Origin: Acidobacteria bacterium UBA2161
GTDB taxonomy: Bacteria; Acidobacteriota; Vicinamibacteria; Vicinamibacterales; UBA823
Assembly: GCA_002328835.1 (NCBI GenBank)
Contig: DCWN01000041.1
Coordinates: forward strand, 47,980-111,979
DNA: 64,000 nucleotides
Reading direction: 5' to 3'
Made by a program: the position numbers and the translations under genes. This document shows, one piece after another, positions 25,726 to 33,105 of this stretch. The notes beneath the pieces are model-generated. The model made no database searches and had not been told where the DNA came from. It worked only from the letters and a program-made list of their open reading frames with translations. Positions within the stretch are counted from its first letter, which is position 1. Each line of letters opens with the position of its first letter.

Positions 25726-27204
25726 ATGCCAGCTGGGTTTTCGGCGGCGGATTTCTATAACATCCTGCCCGAGCTGGTCCTGACGGGCGGCGCGTTGCTC
25801 GTCCTGATCGTCGACGTGCTGACGGTGCGGCAGCAGCGCTCGCTGCTGGGCTGGCTGACGTTCGGCGTCCTGTCGGCGACCCTCCTGGCGCTCCTGCCTT
25901 TCAGCGATGCCAACACGGTTGCGTCGCGGGGACTGCTGGCGATCGACGGATTTGCATTCTTCTTCAAGGTCATCTTCCTCCTCACGGCGCTGGTCACGGT
26001 GCTGATGTCGTCGTCGTACATCGAGGTCGAGCAGCTGCGGGCGGGCGAGTACTACTTCCTGATTCTGTGCGCCACGCTCGGCATGATGTTCATGGCGAGC
26101 GGCATCGACCTCATCACGATCCTCATCGGCCTCGAGACGATGGCCGTCGCGTTCTACATCCTCGCCGGGTTCCTCAAGCCGAACCGCCGGTCCAACGAAG
26201 CCGCCGTCAAGTACTTCCTGTTGGGGGCGTTCTCGCTGGGCATCCTGCTGTACGGCATGTCGACCTTGTACGGTCTGTCGGGCACGACCAACGTGCGGGA
26301 ACTGGCCACCGCGCTGGCGAGCCAGGAGCGCAGCGCCCTGCTCATCGTCGGGCTGGTGATGGTCGTGGCCGGCATCGGCTTCAAGGTTGCCGCGGTGCCG
26401 TTCCACATGTGGGCGCCGGACGTGTACGAGGGTGCGCCGACGCCGGTCACGGCGTTTCTCTCGGTGGGGTCGAAGGCGGCATCGTTCGCGATGCTGCTGC
26501 GGCTCTTCATGGAAGGGCTGCCGTTTCTGGCCGACGTGTGGCAGCCGATGTTCTGGGTGCTCGCCGTCGTGACCATGACGGTCGGCAATCTAGCCGCGCT
26601 GACGCAGAGCAACATCAAGCGGATGCTGGCGTACTCGTCGATCGCCCACGCGGGCTACCTCCTCATCGGGGTCGTGGCCAACTCGTCGCGGGGCGTTGCG
26701 GCGATGATGATCTATCTGCTGTTGTACGTGTTCATGCAGCTCGGCGCCTTCGCCGTGGTGGTGATGCTCAGGCGACAGGACGTCGTGGGTGACGAGTTGA
26801 AGGACCTGAGCGGGCTGTACTTCCGCTATCCGACGGCGGCCTGCGCGATGCTGTTCTTCATGCTGTCGTTGGGCGGCATCCCTCCGACGGCCGGGTTCAT
26901 GGGCAAGTTCTGGCTGTTCAGCGCGGCGATCGAGTCGGGCTTCTTCTGGCTGGCCGTGATCGGCGTGCTCAACAGCGCCGTGTCGCTCTACTACTACATC
27001 CGGGTCGTCGTCTTCATGTGGATGAAGGAGGAGGCCCTGGGATCGCCAATCGTCGCAAGCCCGTCGATGGCCGTGGCGCTGACCGTCGCCCTGGCCGGTG
27101 TGGTGGTGTTCGGCGTCTATCCGCGCCCGCTGTTCGAACTGGCGCAAGTGTCCGCGCAATCGCTCGGCGGCGTCGTGGCCGCCGTGGGCGCGCTTTCCTT
27201 CTAG
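25726..27204 (+). CDS. nuoN: NADH-quinone oxidoreductase subunit N
   Basis: A 492-residue antiporter-like subunit (ND2) with 14 predicted helices. Landmarks: LIGLETMAVAFYILAGF, SNEAAVKYFLLGAFSLGILL, FKVAAVPFHMWAPDVYEGAP, NIKRMLAYSSIAHAGYLLIG and GGIPPTAGFMGKFWLFSAAI. It is the last nuo gene. Forty-three bases later an ATP synthase accessory gene starts on the same strand, so nuo and atp genes appear to share one transcript. Confidence 0.97.
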   Translation: MPAGFSAADFYNILPELVLTGGALLVLIVDVLTVRQQRSLLGWLTFGVLSATLLALLPFSDANTVASRGLLAIDGFAFFFKVIFLLTALVTVLMSSSYIEVEQLRAGEYYFLILCATLGMMFMASGIDLITILIGLETMAVAFYILAGFLKPNRRSNEAAVKYFLLGAFSLGILLYGMSTLYGLSGTTNVRELATALASQERSALLIVGLVMVVAGIGFKVAAVPFHMWAPDVYEGAPTPVTAFLSVGSKAASFAMLLRLFMEGLPFLADVWQPMFWVLAVVTMTVGNLAALTQSNIKRMLAYSSIAHAGYLLIGVVANSSRGVAAMMIYLLLYVFMQLGAFAVVVMLRRQDVVGDELKDLSGLYFRYPTAACAMLFFMLSLGGIPPTAGFMGKFWLFSAAIESGFFWLAVIGVLNSAVSLYYYIRVVVFMWMKEEALGSPIVASPSMAVALTVALAGVVVFGVYPRPLFELAQVSAQSLGGVVAAVGALSF

Positions 27205-27247
27205 CGGATTCTGGCGGTCGCGACCGCCGTCACTCGGGTTCCAGCGC

Positions 27248-27484
27248 ATGTGGCGCCTCGGAGCATCCCGCGGGCAAACGTTCCGCACGATCGGCGCGCT
27301 GAGCGCCGTGGGGATATCGTTCGTCCTGGCCGTCATGATGGGCGCCGGCATCGGCTACCTGCTCGACCGCTGGCTCGGGTCGTCTCCCTGGGCGTTCATC
27401 CTCTTCTTCTTCATCGGCGTGACCGCCGGCATCCTCAACGTGATCAGGGCTTCTGCGGCGTATCTGCGCGATGAGGAAAGATGA
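27248..27484 (+). CDS. atpZ: AtpZ/AtpI-type F0F1 ATP synthase accessory subunit
   Basis: A 78-residue protein with two predicted membrane helices: IGALSAVGISFVLAVMMGAGIGYLLDRWLG and WAFILFFFIGVTAGILNVIR, ending in a charged AAYLRDEER tail. The GYLLDRWLGS..W....F..G..AG..N pattern is that of the small 'ATPase gene 1' (AtpZ) family, which with AtpI helps assemble the c ring or carry divalent cations. The ATG at 27248 was chosen because the hydrophobic pattern begins soon after it. The stop overlaps the next start by ATGA. Confidence 0.85.
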   Translation: MWRLGASRGQTFRTIGALSAVGISFVLAVMMGAGIGYLLDRWLGSSPWAFILFFFIGVTAGILNVIRASAAYLRDEER

Positions 27485-27870
27485 GCGAACACGACCCGGC
27501 GCTGCGCAGGATCGAGCGCAACTCCGCCATCGCCTGCGGTGTGCTCGCCGTCGTGGCGTGGAGCGCTTCAGGCCGGGTCGCACCCGCGGTCGGCGTCTTG
27601 GCTGGAGGTGGCCTGGCCGCGCTGAGCTACTGGGTCATCAAGAGCGGGGCCGACCGGTTCGCCGTGCCGACCGAGGGCCCGCGTGCGCCCATGGCCTGGA
27701 CCGTGCTCAAGATCGTCGTCCGGTACGCTTTACTCGCCGGAATTGCGTACGTTATGATTGCTCGTTTGCGCCTGCACCCACTGGGCCTAGTGGCTGGGGT
27801 GTCGGCCGTCGTGGTCGGTGTGGCCGCCGAGGGCCTGCGAGCGGTGCTCGAGCGCCTTGGCGGATCGTAG
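27481..27870 (+). CDS. atpI: ATP synthase subunit I
   Basis: A 129-residue protein with four predicted membrane segments (ACGVLAVVAWSA, VGVLAGGGLAALSYWVI, LKIVVRYALLAGIAYVMIAR, LGLVAGVSAVVVGVAAEGLR). Small size, position before atpB and the pattern LAG..L...S.W fit AtpI, a chaperone for c-ring assembly. The sequence is weakly conserved, so the call leans on position. It overlaps atpZ by 4 bases and precedes atpB by 39. Confidence 0.78.
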   Translation: MSEHDPALRRIERNSAIACGVLAVVAWSASGRVAPAVGVLAGGGLAALSYWVIKSGADRFAVPTEGPRAPMAWTVLKIVVRYALLAGIAYVMIARLRLHPLGLVAGVSAVVVGVAAEGLRAVLERLGGS

Positions 27871-27909
27871 CCGCTCTCACCGAGATTCCGGGCCCCAGAA
27901 GTTCGTCGA

Positions 27910-28746
27910 ATGGAACAGCTCGAACATCCCCTGTGGATCGTCGATACCGTCAATGCGGTGTTTGGACCGATGGTCGCCGGCCTGCTGGGTCTATTGGGCT
28001 TCGACCTCGACGTCACCAGTGGCGAACACGTCATTCCGAACTACCTGGTCATTGCTACGCTGATCGTGCTCGCCGTGACGGTGGGGTGCGCGCTCATGCG
28101 GTCGCGTCTGAGCGTCGAGGATCCCGGCCCGGTGCAACTCCTGCTCGAAGACGGCCTCACCGCCCTCTACGGGCTGCTCGAGGACACGATCGGGCCCAAG
28201 GGGCCACGGTATGCAACGCTGATTGGCTCGGTCGGCCTCTTCATTCTTCTGAGTAATCTCGCTGGGCTCGTGCCCGGCCTGATGGCGCCCACGAGCAACA
28301 TCAACGTGACGCTCGGATGCGCGATCACCGTCTGGGTGTACTACCACTTCCAAGGGTTCAAGGAGCAGGGCGTCGTGGCGTACATCAAGCATTTCGCGGC
28401 ACCGCCCGGTGCCCCGATCTGGATTGCGCCCATTTATTTTCCCATCGAGATCATCAGCCACTTTTCGCGGGTGCTGTCGCTGTCGGTGCGTCTGTTCGGC
28501 AACGTGTTCGGCGAAGAGCTGGTGATCCTGATTCTGTTCAGTATCGTGCCGTTCCTGGTGCCCCTGCCCATGATGATGCTCGGCATCATCACAGGCAGCC
28601 TGCAGGCGTTCATCTTCGTCATGCTGACGATGATCTACCTGCAGGGCGCCGTGACCGTCGACCATGAACATGACGATGCTCATGACGATGGCCATGCGCA
28701 CGGTGAAGAAGGTCACGACGGCCAGGCGGCAGCCGTGGCGGCGTGA
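27910..28746 (+). CDS. atpB: F0F1 ATP synthase subunit a with His/Asp-rich tail
   Basis: A 278-residue stator subunit that forms the ion half-channels against the c ring. The essential arginine is Arg194 in LSVRLFGNVFGEE. Other landmarks are LLSNLAGLVPG, TSNINVTLGCA and LQAFIFVMLTMIYL. The last 35 residues form a His/Asp/Glu-rich tail (DHEHDDAHDDGHAHGEE), absent from model proteins and possibly metal-binding. It is followed by atpE. No subunit b, delta, alpha, gamma, beta or epsilon gene follows in the window. Confidence 0.95.
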   Translation: MEQLEHPLWIVDTVNAVFGPMVAGLLGLLGFDLDVTSGEHVIPNYLVIATLIVLAVTVGCALMRSRLSVEDPGPVQLLLEDGLTALYGLLEDTIGPKGPRYATLIGSVGLFILLSNLAGLVPGLMAPTSNINVTLGCAITVWVYYHFQGFKEQGVVAYIKHFAAPPGAPIWIAPIYFPIEIISHFSRVLSLSVRLFGNVFGEELVILILFSIVPFLVPLPMMMLGIITGSLQAFIFVMLTMIYLQGAVTVDHEHDDAHDDGHAHGEEGHDGQAAAVAA

Positions 28747-28800
28747 CGACGCGGCCAAGGGAGAAGGTTTGAGCGACGGTCGATGTCATTATTTCGATGT

Positions 28801-28807
28801 GAGGAGG
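28801..28807 (+). promoter_or_regulatory. Ribosome binding site that fixes the atpE start
   Basis: GAGGAGG ends 8 bases before the GTG at 28816. In-frame candidates at 28783 (ATG, upstream of this site) and 28810 (GTG, 2 bases after it) are poorly placed, so the preprotein should start at 28816. Confidence 0.8.
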
Positions 28808-28815
28808 CAGTGGTC

Positions 28816-29154
28816 GTGAGTAGACGTGCAGTGTGGATGGTGATGATTGGGGTAGTGGTGCTCGGGTTCGTGTCGCCGCTGTACGCGCAGGAAGCGGCGG
28901 GCGGGGCCGACAGCCAGCTCGTGAAGTGGTCCATTATCGTCGCGGGCTTCTCGTTGGCGTTCGCGGCAGCGTTCGGTGCGATCGCGCAGGGACTCGGCCT
29001 GAGCGCGGCGGCGAACGGGATCGCGCGTAACCCGTCGGCGGCGGCCGATATTCGGTTCTCGCTGATTTTGGGCCTCGTCTTGATCGAGTCACTGGTCATT
29101 TACGTGCTGCTCATCGCGCTGATCCTGTTCTTCGTGCAGCCGTTCGGCGCATAG
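28816..29154 (+). CDS. atpE: F0F1 ATP synthase subunit c with signal peptide and sodium-type ion site
   Basis: A 112-residue c-ring proteolipid. Residues 1-25 form a signal-peptide-like lead (SRRAVWMVMIGVVVLGF, then SPLYAQEAAG), longer than standard c subunits. Helix 1 contains Gln58 in GAIAQGLGL, and helix 2 contains Glu91-Ser92 and Tyr96 in LIESLVIYVLL. The Gln-to-Glu spacing is 33, the same as Gln32/Glu65 of the Ilyobacter sodium-binding subunit. Gln, Glu, Ser and Tyr are the known sodium-site residues, whereas the Thr at position 67 is Leu here. Sodium coupling is an inference. The family loop ARNPSAAADI is present. Confidence 0.93.
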   Translation: MSRRAVWMVMIGVVVLGFVSPLYAQEAAGGADSQLVKWSIIVAGFSLAFAAAFGAIAQGLGLSAAANGIARNPSAAADIRFSLILGLVLIESLVIYVLLIALILFFVQPFGA

Positions 29155-29202
29155 CTTCCGAGGCGCCGGGCAGGTTGCGCGACCGACCTGTCCGGCGCAC
29201 CC

Positions 29203-30105
29203 ATGCCGCTGAAGATCGCTCCAGTCGAGGGGTTGCTCCTGCTCGTGGCCCTGTTCTGGGGCAGTAACTTCAGCGTCATCAAGGCTGCGCTCGACGAATT
29301 CCCGCCCTATCCCTTCAACGCGCTTCGGTTGGTGCTGGCGTCGGCGATCTTCCTGACGCTACTCAGAACCGCACCAGCGTCGGTCCCGCCCCGTCGCGAC
29401 TGGCCGGTCCTCGTCGGGCTTGGCGTCATCGGGCATTTCCTCTATCAGGTGTGCTTCATGGAGGGCGTGTCCCGCACGAGTGCCGCCAACAGTTCTCTCA
29501 TTCTCGGGGCGACACCCATCGTCGTGGCCCTGGTGATCTGGGGTGCCGATCGCCGGCCACCGTCGCTGGCGCACTGGCTGGGGATCGGCCTGTCACTGTT
29601 CGGCGTCTACCTGGTCGTCGGCCGTGGAGACAGGATGGAGACGGCGTCGATGACCGGCGACCTCCTGATGATGGGCGCGGCGACGTGCTGGGGTGCCTAT
29701 ACCGTCGCGGCCCGGTCCGTGCTGCGGCGGCATTCGCCGCTGGCGGTGACCTCCTGGACGATGGCGGTCGGCACCGCGCTCTTCATCCCCTTCGGCGTTC
29801 CGGGCCTCCTGGCGCTCGAGTGGCGAGCCATCAGCCTCGGCGCCTGGATCGGGCTCGTGTACTCGGCGGTCTTCGCCCTGTGCGTCGCCTATCTCATCTG
29901 GTACACAGCCGTGCAACGGATCGGAAGTGCCCGCACATCCGTCTATTCGAATATGGTGCCGGTGACGGCGATGATTGTCGCGTTCCTCTGGTTGGGTGAG
30001 CCGATTAGCGGAGCCCAGATCACCGGGGCCGCCAGCATTCTGGGTGGCGTGGCGCTGACGCGGATGAAGCGTGCCGGCACCGAACCGGGGATTGACCCTG
30101 GTTAG
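29203..30105 (+). CDS. EamA-family drug/metabolite transporter
   Basis: A 300-residue inner-membrane protein with ten predicted helices and two EamA repeats. The first begins LLLLVALFWGSNFSVIKAAL and the second LLMMGAATCWGAYTVAARSV; both carry the family WG.......K/R pattern. Conserved PLYAQ-like and LGEPISGAQITGA ends mark the repeats. EamA proteins export amino acids, nucleobases or other metabolites; the substrate is unknown. It starts 48 bases after atpE on the same strand but may use its own promoter. Confidence 0.92.
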   Translation: MPLKIAPVEGLLLLVALFWGSNFSVIKAALDEFPPYPFNALRLVLASAIFLTLLRTAPASVPPRRDWPVLVGLGVIGHFLYQVCFMEGVSRTSAANSSLILGATPIVVALVIWGADRRPPSLAHWLGIGLSLFGVYLVVGRGDRMETASMTGDLLMMGAATCWGAYTVAARSVLRRHSPLAVTSWTMAVGTALFIPFGVPGLLALEWRAISLGAWIGLVYSAVFALCVAYLIWYTAVQRIGSARTSVYSNMVPVTAMIVAFLWLGEPISGAQITGAASILGGVALTRMKRAGTEPGIDPG

Positions 30106-30146
30106 GGTAGAGTGGGCGCGAGTGGTCGCAGGGGCCCCATCTGCAT

Positions 30147-31880
30147 ATGTTGAAACGGATACTCGACGACCGACAGGAGACACTCCTCAAGGAGCAGCGC
30201 GCGTGCCTGAGTGATCTGCGCGTCGCGCTTGCCCGCTTTGACGCGAACGCCGATCACCAGTCGACGCTCGACCAGTCGATCCGGCAGCTCGACGAGTTCT
30301 TTCTGCTGGTTGTCATTGGCGAGTTCAACGCGGGCAAGAGCGCGTTCATCAATGCGCTGCTCGGCGAGTCGATCCTGCGTGAGGGCGTGACGCCGACGAC
30401 GGCGCAGGTCAACGTGCTGCGTTACGGAGATGCCGCCGGGCGCGAGGTCGTGGAGGAGCAGCTGGAGGTGCTGACGGCGCCGATCGATCTGCTCCGTGAC
30501 ATCCACATCGTCGACACGCCGGGCACCAACGCCATCAACCGCGAGCACGAACGGATCACCGCCGACTTCGTGCCGCGGTCAGACCTCGTGCTGTTCATCA
30601 CGTCGGTCGACCGTCCGTTCACCGAGAGCGAGCGAGCGTTCCTGGAACGGACGCGCGATTGGGGCAAGAAGATCGTCGTCGTGCTCAACAAGGTCGACAT
30701 TCTCGATGCCGGGCAGGAAGTCGACGAGGTTCGTGAGTTTGTCGCCAAGAGCGCGCAGCAGCTCCTCGGGCTGACACCGGAGATCTTCCCGGTGAGCGCA
30801 CGGCTGGCCATGAAGGCCAAGCAGGGCGACAGTGCGCTCTGGGATGCGAGCGGGTTCGCGGCGCTCGAGCGGTATGTGCAGGATACGCTCGATGAAGGCG
30901 GTCGCGTCCGGCTGAAGCTACTCAACCCGCTCGGCGTCGGGCTGCATCTGTGCGGCGTATACCTGGCCGAGACGCGCACCCAGATCGACGTTCTGAAGCA
31001 GGACTTCGGCATGCTGGAGGACGTCGACCGCCAGCTCGCGCTCTACGAGGAGGACATGGAGCGTGAGTTCCGCCTGCGGCTCGCGGACCTCGGCAAGATT
31101 CTCGTGGAAATGGAGCGGCGTGGGCACCACTACTTCGACGACCTGCTGCGCCTGTCGCGGGTCTTCGAGTTGCTGAACACGTCGGTGATTCAACGAGGGT
31201 TCGAACGGCACGTCGTGGCCGACGTTCCGCAGCAGCTCGAGCGGCGAGTCAGCCAACTCATCGACTGGCTGGTAGAGAGCGACTTCCGCCAGTGGCAGGC
31301 CGTGCGGAGTCATCTGTCGCACCGGCAGCAGGAGTATCGCGATCGAATTGTGGGCGACGACGAGACGAGCGGCTTCCGCTACGACCGCGAGCACTTGATC
31401 GAAACGGTCGGGCGCGATGTCCAGCGGGTCGTCGAGACCTACGATCGTACGCGGGAAGCGAAGCAGATCGCCGACGGTGCGCGTGGCGCCGTGGCCGCGG
31501 TAGCTGCCGTGGAGGCCGGGGCGTTGGGCCTGGGCGCGCTCGTGGCGCTGCTCACCACGTCGCTCGCCGTGGATCTGTCTGGCATCGCTGTGGCCAGCGT
31601 GCTGGCAGTGCTGGGACTCTTCATCGTGCCGGCGCGTCGCCGGCGAGCGAAACGCGAGATGGCCGAGAAGGTGGTCGAGATGCGCGATTCGCTGGAGACC
31701 GCGCTCAGGAGCCAGTTCGAGTCGGAGTTGGCTCGCAGCGTCTCGCGGATTCGGGAAGGGATTGCGCCCTACGGACGATTCGTGCGGGCTGAGCGCGCCA
31801 AGCTCGATGGCTCGCAGACTGACTTCGAGCGGCTCCACCTGGAACTGGAGCGACTGAAGTCGAAGGTCGATCAGCTGTAG
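30147..31880 (+). CDS. Bacterial dynamin-like GTPase
   Basis: A 577-residue large GTPase. G1 is GEFNAGKS (residues 58-65), G3 is DTPG (123-126) and G4 is NKVD (181-184). Helical stalk-like segments follow, with a hydrophobic hairpin near residues 455-505 (AVAAVAAVEAGALGLGALVA and IAVASVLAVLGLFIVPA) and a C-terminal coiled coil (FERLHLELERLKSKVDQL). The layout, with the membrane hairpin late in the stalk, matches bacterial dynamin-like proteins that remodel or protect membranes. Only one such gene is here, whereas many bacteria have adjacent pairs. It converges with the Crp-family gene. Confidence 0.9.
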   Translation: MLKRILDDRQETLLKEQRACLSDLRVALARFDANADHQSTLDQSIRQLDEFFLLVVIGEFNAGKSAFINALLGESILREGVTPTTAQVNVLRYGDAAGREVVEEQLEVLTAPIDLLRDIHIVDTPGTNAINREHERITADFVPRSDLVLFITSVDRPFTESERAFLERTRDWGKKIVVVLNKVDILDAGQEVDEVREFVAKSAQQLLGLTPEIFPVSARLAMKAKQGDSALWDASGFAALERYVQDTLDEGGRVRLKLLNPLGVGLHLCGVYLAETRTQIDVLKQDFGMLEDVDRQLALYEEDMEREFRLRLADLGKILVEMERRGHHYFDDLLRLSRVFELLNTSVIQRGFERHVVADVPQQLERRVSQLIDWLVESDFRQWQAVRSHLSHRQQEYRDRIVGDDETSGFRYDREHLIETVGRDVQRVVETYDRTREAKQIADGARGAVAAVAAVEAGALGLGALVALLTTSLAVDLSGIAVASVLAVLGLFIVPARRRRAKREMAEKVVEMRDSLETALRSQFESELARSVSRIREGIAPYGRFVRAERAKLDGSQTDFERLHLELERLKSKVDQL

Positions 31881-32091
31881 CGGCCGGCGGCCATGCCGCC
31901 TGGCCTGAGTAGTTGGGAGGAACGACACCGGCGGGCGCCAACTCGGTCGGTGCCGCCCTCCCGGTCATCCTGCAACCTCAGAGGGGCTGAGACAGTAGCA
32001 GGGCGACCTTGGTCGGTAGGACGCGACTCACCGAACCTCGGTGCGTGCGATCTGGCCCAACGGTGAAGTACTTCACTCTCCCCGCCGCGGT
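31881..32091. other. Convergent intergenic region with short hairpins
   Basis: A 211-base gap between the dynamin-like gene (plus) and the Crp-family gene (minus). It holds GGCGGC-CAT-GCCGCC just after the first stop, CACCGA-acc-TCGGTG at 32029-32043, and the 14-base palindrome listed separately. No T-run follows the hairpins, so a classical intrinsic terminator is not evident. Confidence 0.5.
32063..32076. promoter_or_regulatory. Perfect 14-bp palindrome resembling a CRP box
   Basis: GTGAAGTACTTCAC is its own reverse complement and has the form GTGA-N6-TCAC, the core of CRP-family operators. It lies 15 bases beyond the stop codon of the Crp-family gene. The match in form is clear; binding by that protein is inference. 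Confidence 0.5.
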
Positions 32092-32781
32092 TCAGCGGAT
32101 GCCGCTCAGGCCCTTGCGGTCCTTGACCCGGATACTGCGCCGGTCCGTTTCGATCAACAGCTTCTGTCGGAAGTCCTTCAGGACGGAGTTAACGGTCTCG
32201 CGCGTCAGGCCGACGAGATTGGCGATGTCGCGCTGGCTGAGGCGAAGCGGGATCATGATTCCCTGCGCGTCGCCGATGCCGTGCTGTGTGGCCAGGTCCA
32301 GCAGCGCGTGGGCGACCCGCGCGTGGGCGCTCTTGTACAGCAATTCCTCGACGCGGCTACGAAAGGTGCGGAGCCGGAACCCCATGAGCTTCGTGACCTG
32401 GTAGCCCAGTTCCGGACACTCCCGCATCATGCGCAGGAACAGCGTGCGATCGATGGCGCAGACCACGGCATCTTCGTAGGCTTCCGCATAATGATCGCGG
32501 GGGGCGTCGTCGACCACGGCCAATTCGCCGAAGACGTCGCCTGGATAGAGGAAGGCAAGGATGACCTCTCGACCGTCCGGGCCGAGCACGGCGATCTTCA
32601 CGACGCCGGCCTTCAGAAGATAGATCTGGTCGCTGGGATCGCCGGGGAGGTAGATCCGCTCCCGACGCCTGATTTCCGACATCTGCGACGCTTCTTCCAC
32701 GACCGCCTTCTGCGAGCTGTCGAGGACGTCCAGGAGGCGCAGTCGCTGGAGGTACCAGAGCTTGGAATGGTTGGCCATCAT
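32092..32781 (-). CDS. Crp/Fnr family transcriptional regulator
   Basis: A 229-residue regulator. Residues about 20-140 form a cyclic-nucleotide-binding-type beta barrel (IYLPGDPSDQIYLLKAGVVK, YPGDVFGELAVVDDAPRDHY). A dimer helix follows, then a winged helix near residues 170-220 with recognition helix LTRETVNSVLKDF. The Arg-Glu pair that contacts GTGA in E. coli CRP is kept, while the later Arg is Ser. No FNR-type N-terminal cysteine cluster is present, so it does not look like an oxygen sensor. Whether it binds cAMP is unknown. Two ATG codons (32781, 32778) are possible starts. Confidence 0.92.
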   Translation of the reverse strand: MMANHSKLWYLQRLRLLDVLDSSQKAVVEEASQMSEIRRRERIYLPGDPSDQIYLLKAGVVKIAVLGPDGREVILAFLYPGDVFGELAVVDDAPRDHYAEAYEDAVVCAIDRTLFLRMMRECPELGYQVTKLMGFRLRTFRSRVEELLYKSAHARVAHALLDLATQHGIGDAQGIMIPLRLSQRDIANLVGLTRETVNSVLKDFRQKLLIETDRRSIRVKDRKGLSGIR

Positions 32782-32848
32782 TCGAATCCCGCCAGTGAAG
32801 TCTCAAACGTTTTGACGCCGGCCGGCGTTGGCGGGATTCTTCCTAGTT

Positions 32849-33084
32849 GGGGCGCCTTGCGCCCTTCGAGTAACCTCAGGGCGCCCCGAGTTCTGTCGGG
32901 GGGCGCCCCAAGCCCCACGCGGCGTCCTCCGCGGGGGGGCCGAGATCCCCACTCCGGACGCCGCGAGGCGCGCCGTGCGCGGGCATTTTCCGACGGGGTG
33001 CCTTGCACCCCGAACCCCGGCTCGGGTGCTAACGGGGGCCCTTCGCCCCGTGCCGCACCCTCGCGGAGCGCGCCGTGCGCGCTC
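32849..33084. repeat. Array of six GC-rich palindromes in the crp/E1 spacer
   Basis: The 324-base gap contains: GGGGCGCC arms at 32849-32856 and 32880-32887; a perfect 10-base palindrome at 32900-32909; 10-base arms at 32918-32927 and 32956-32965; an 8-bp stem with 3-base loop at 32994-33012; 6-base arms at 33032-33037 and 33046-33051; and an 8-bp stem with 3-base loop at 33066-33084. I see no gene in the gap. The frames crossing it are Arg/Pro/Gly-rich and follow the palindromes. No T-tract is present. Confidence 0.8.
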
Positions 33085-33105
33085 TGGCCTCTCAGACTGT
33101 AGGGG

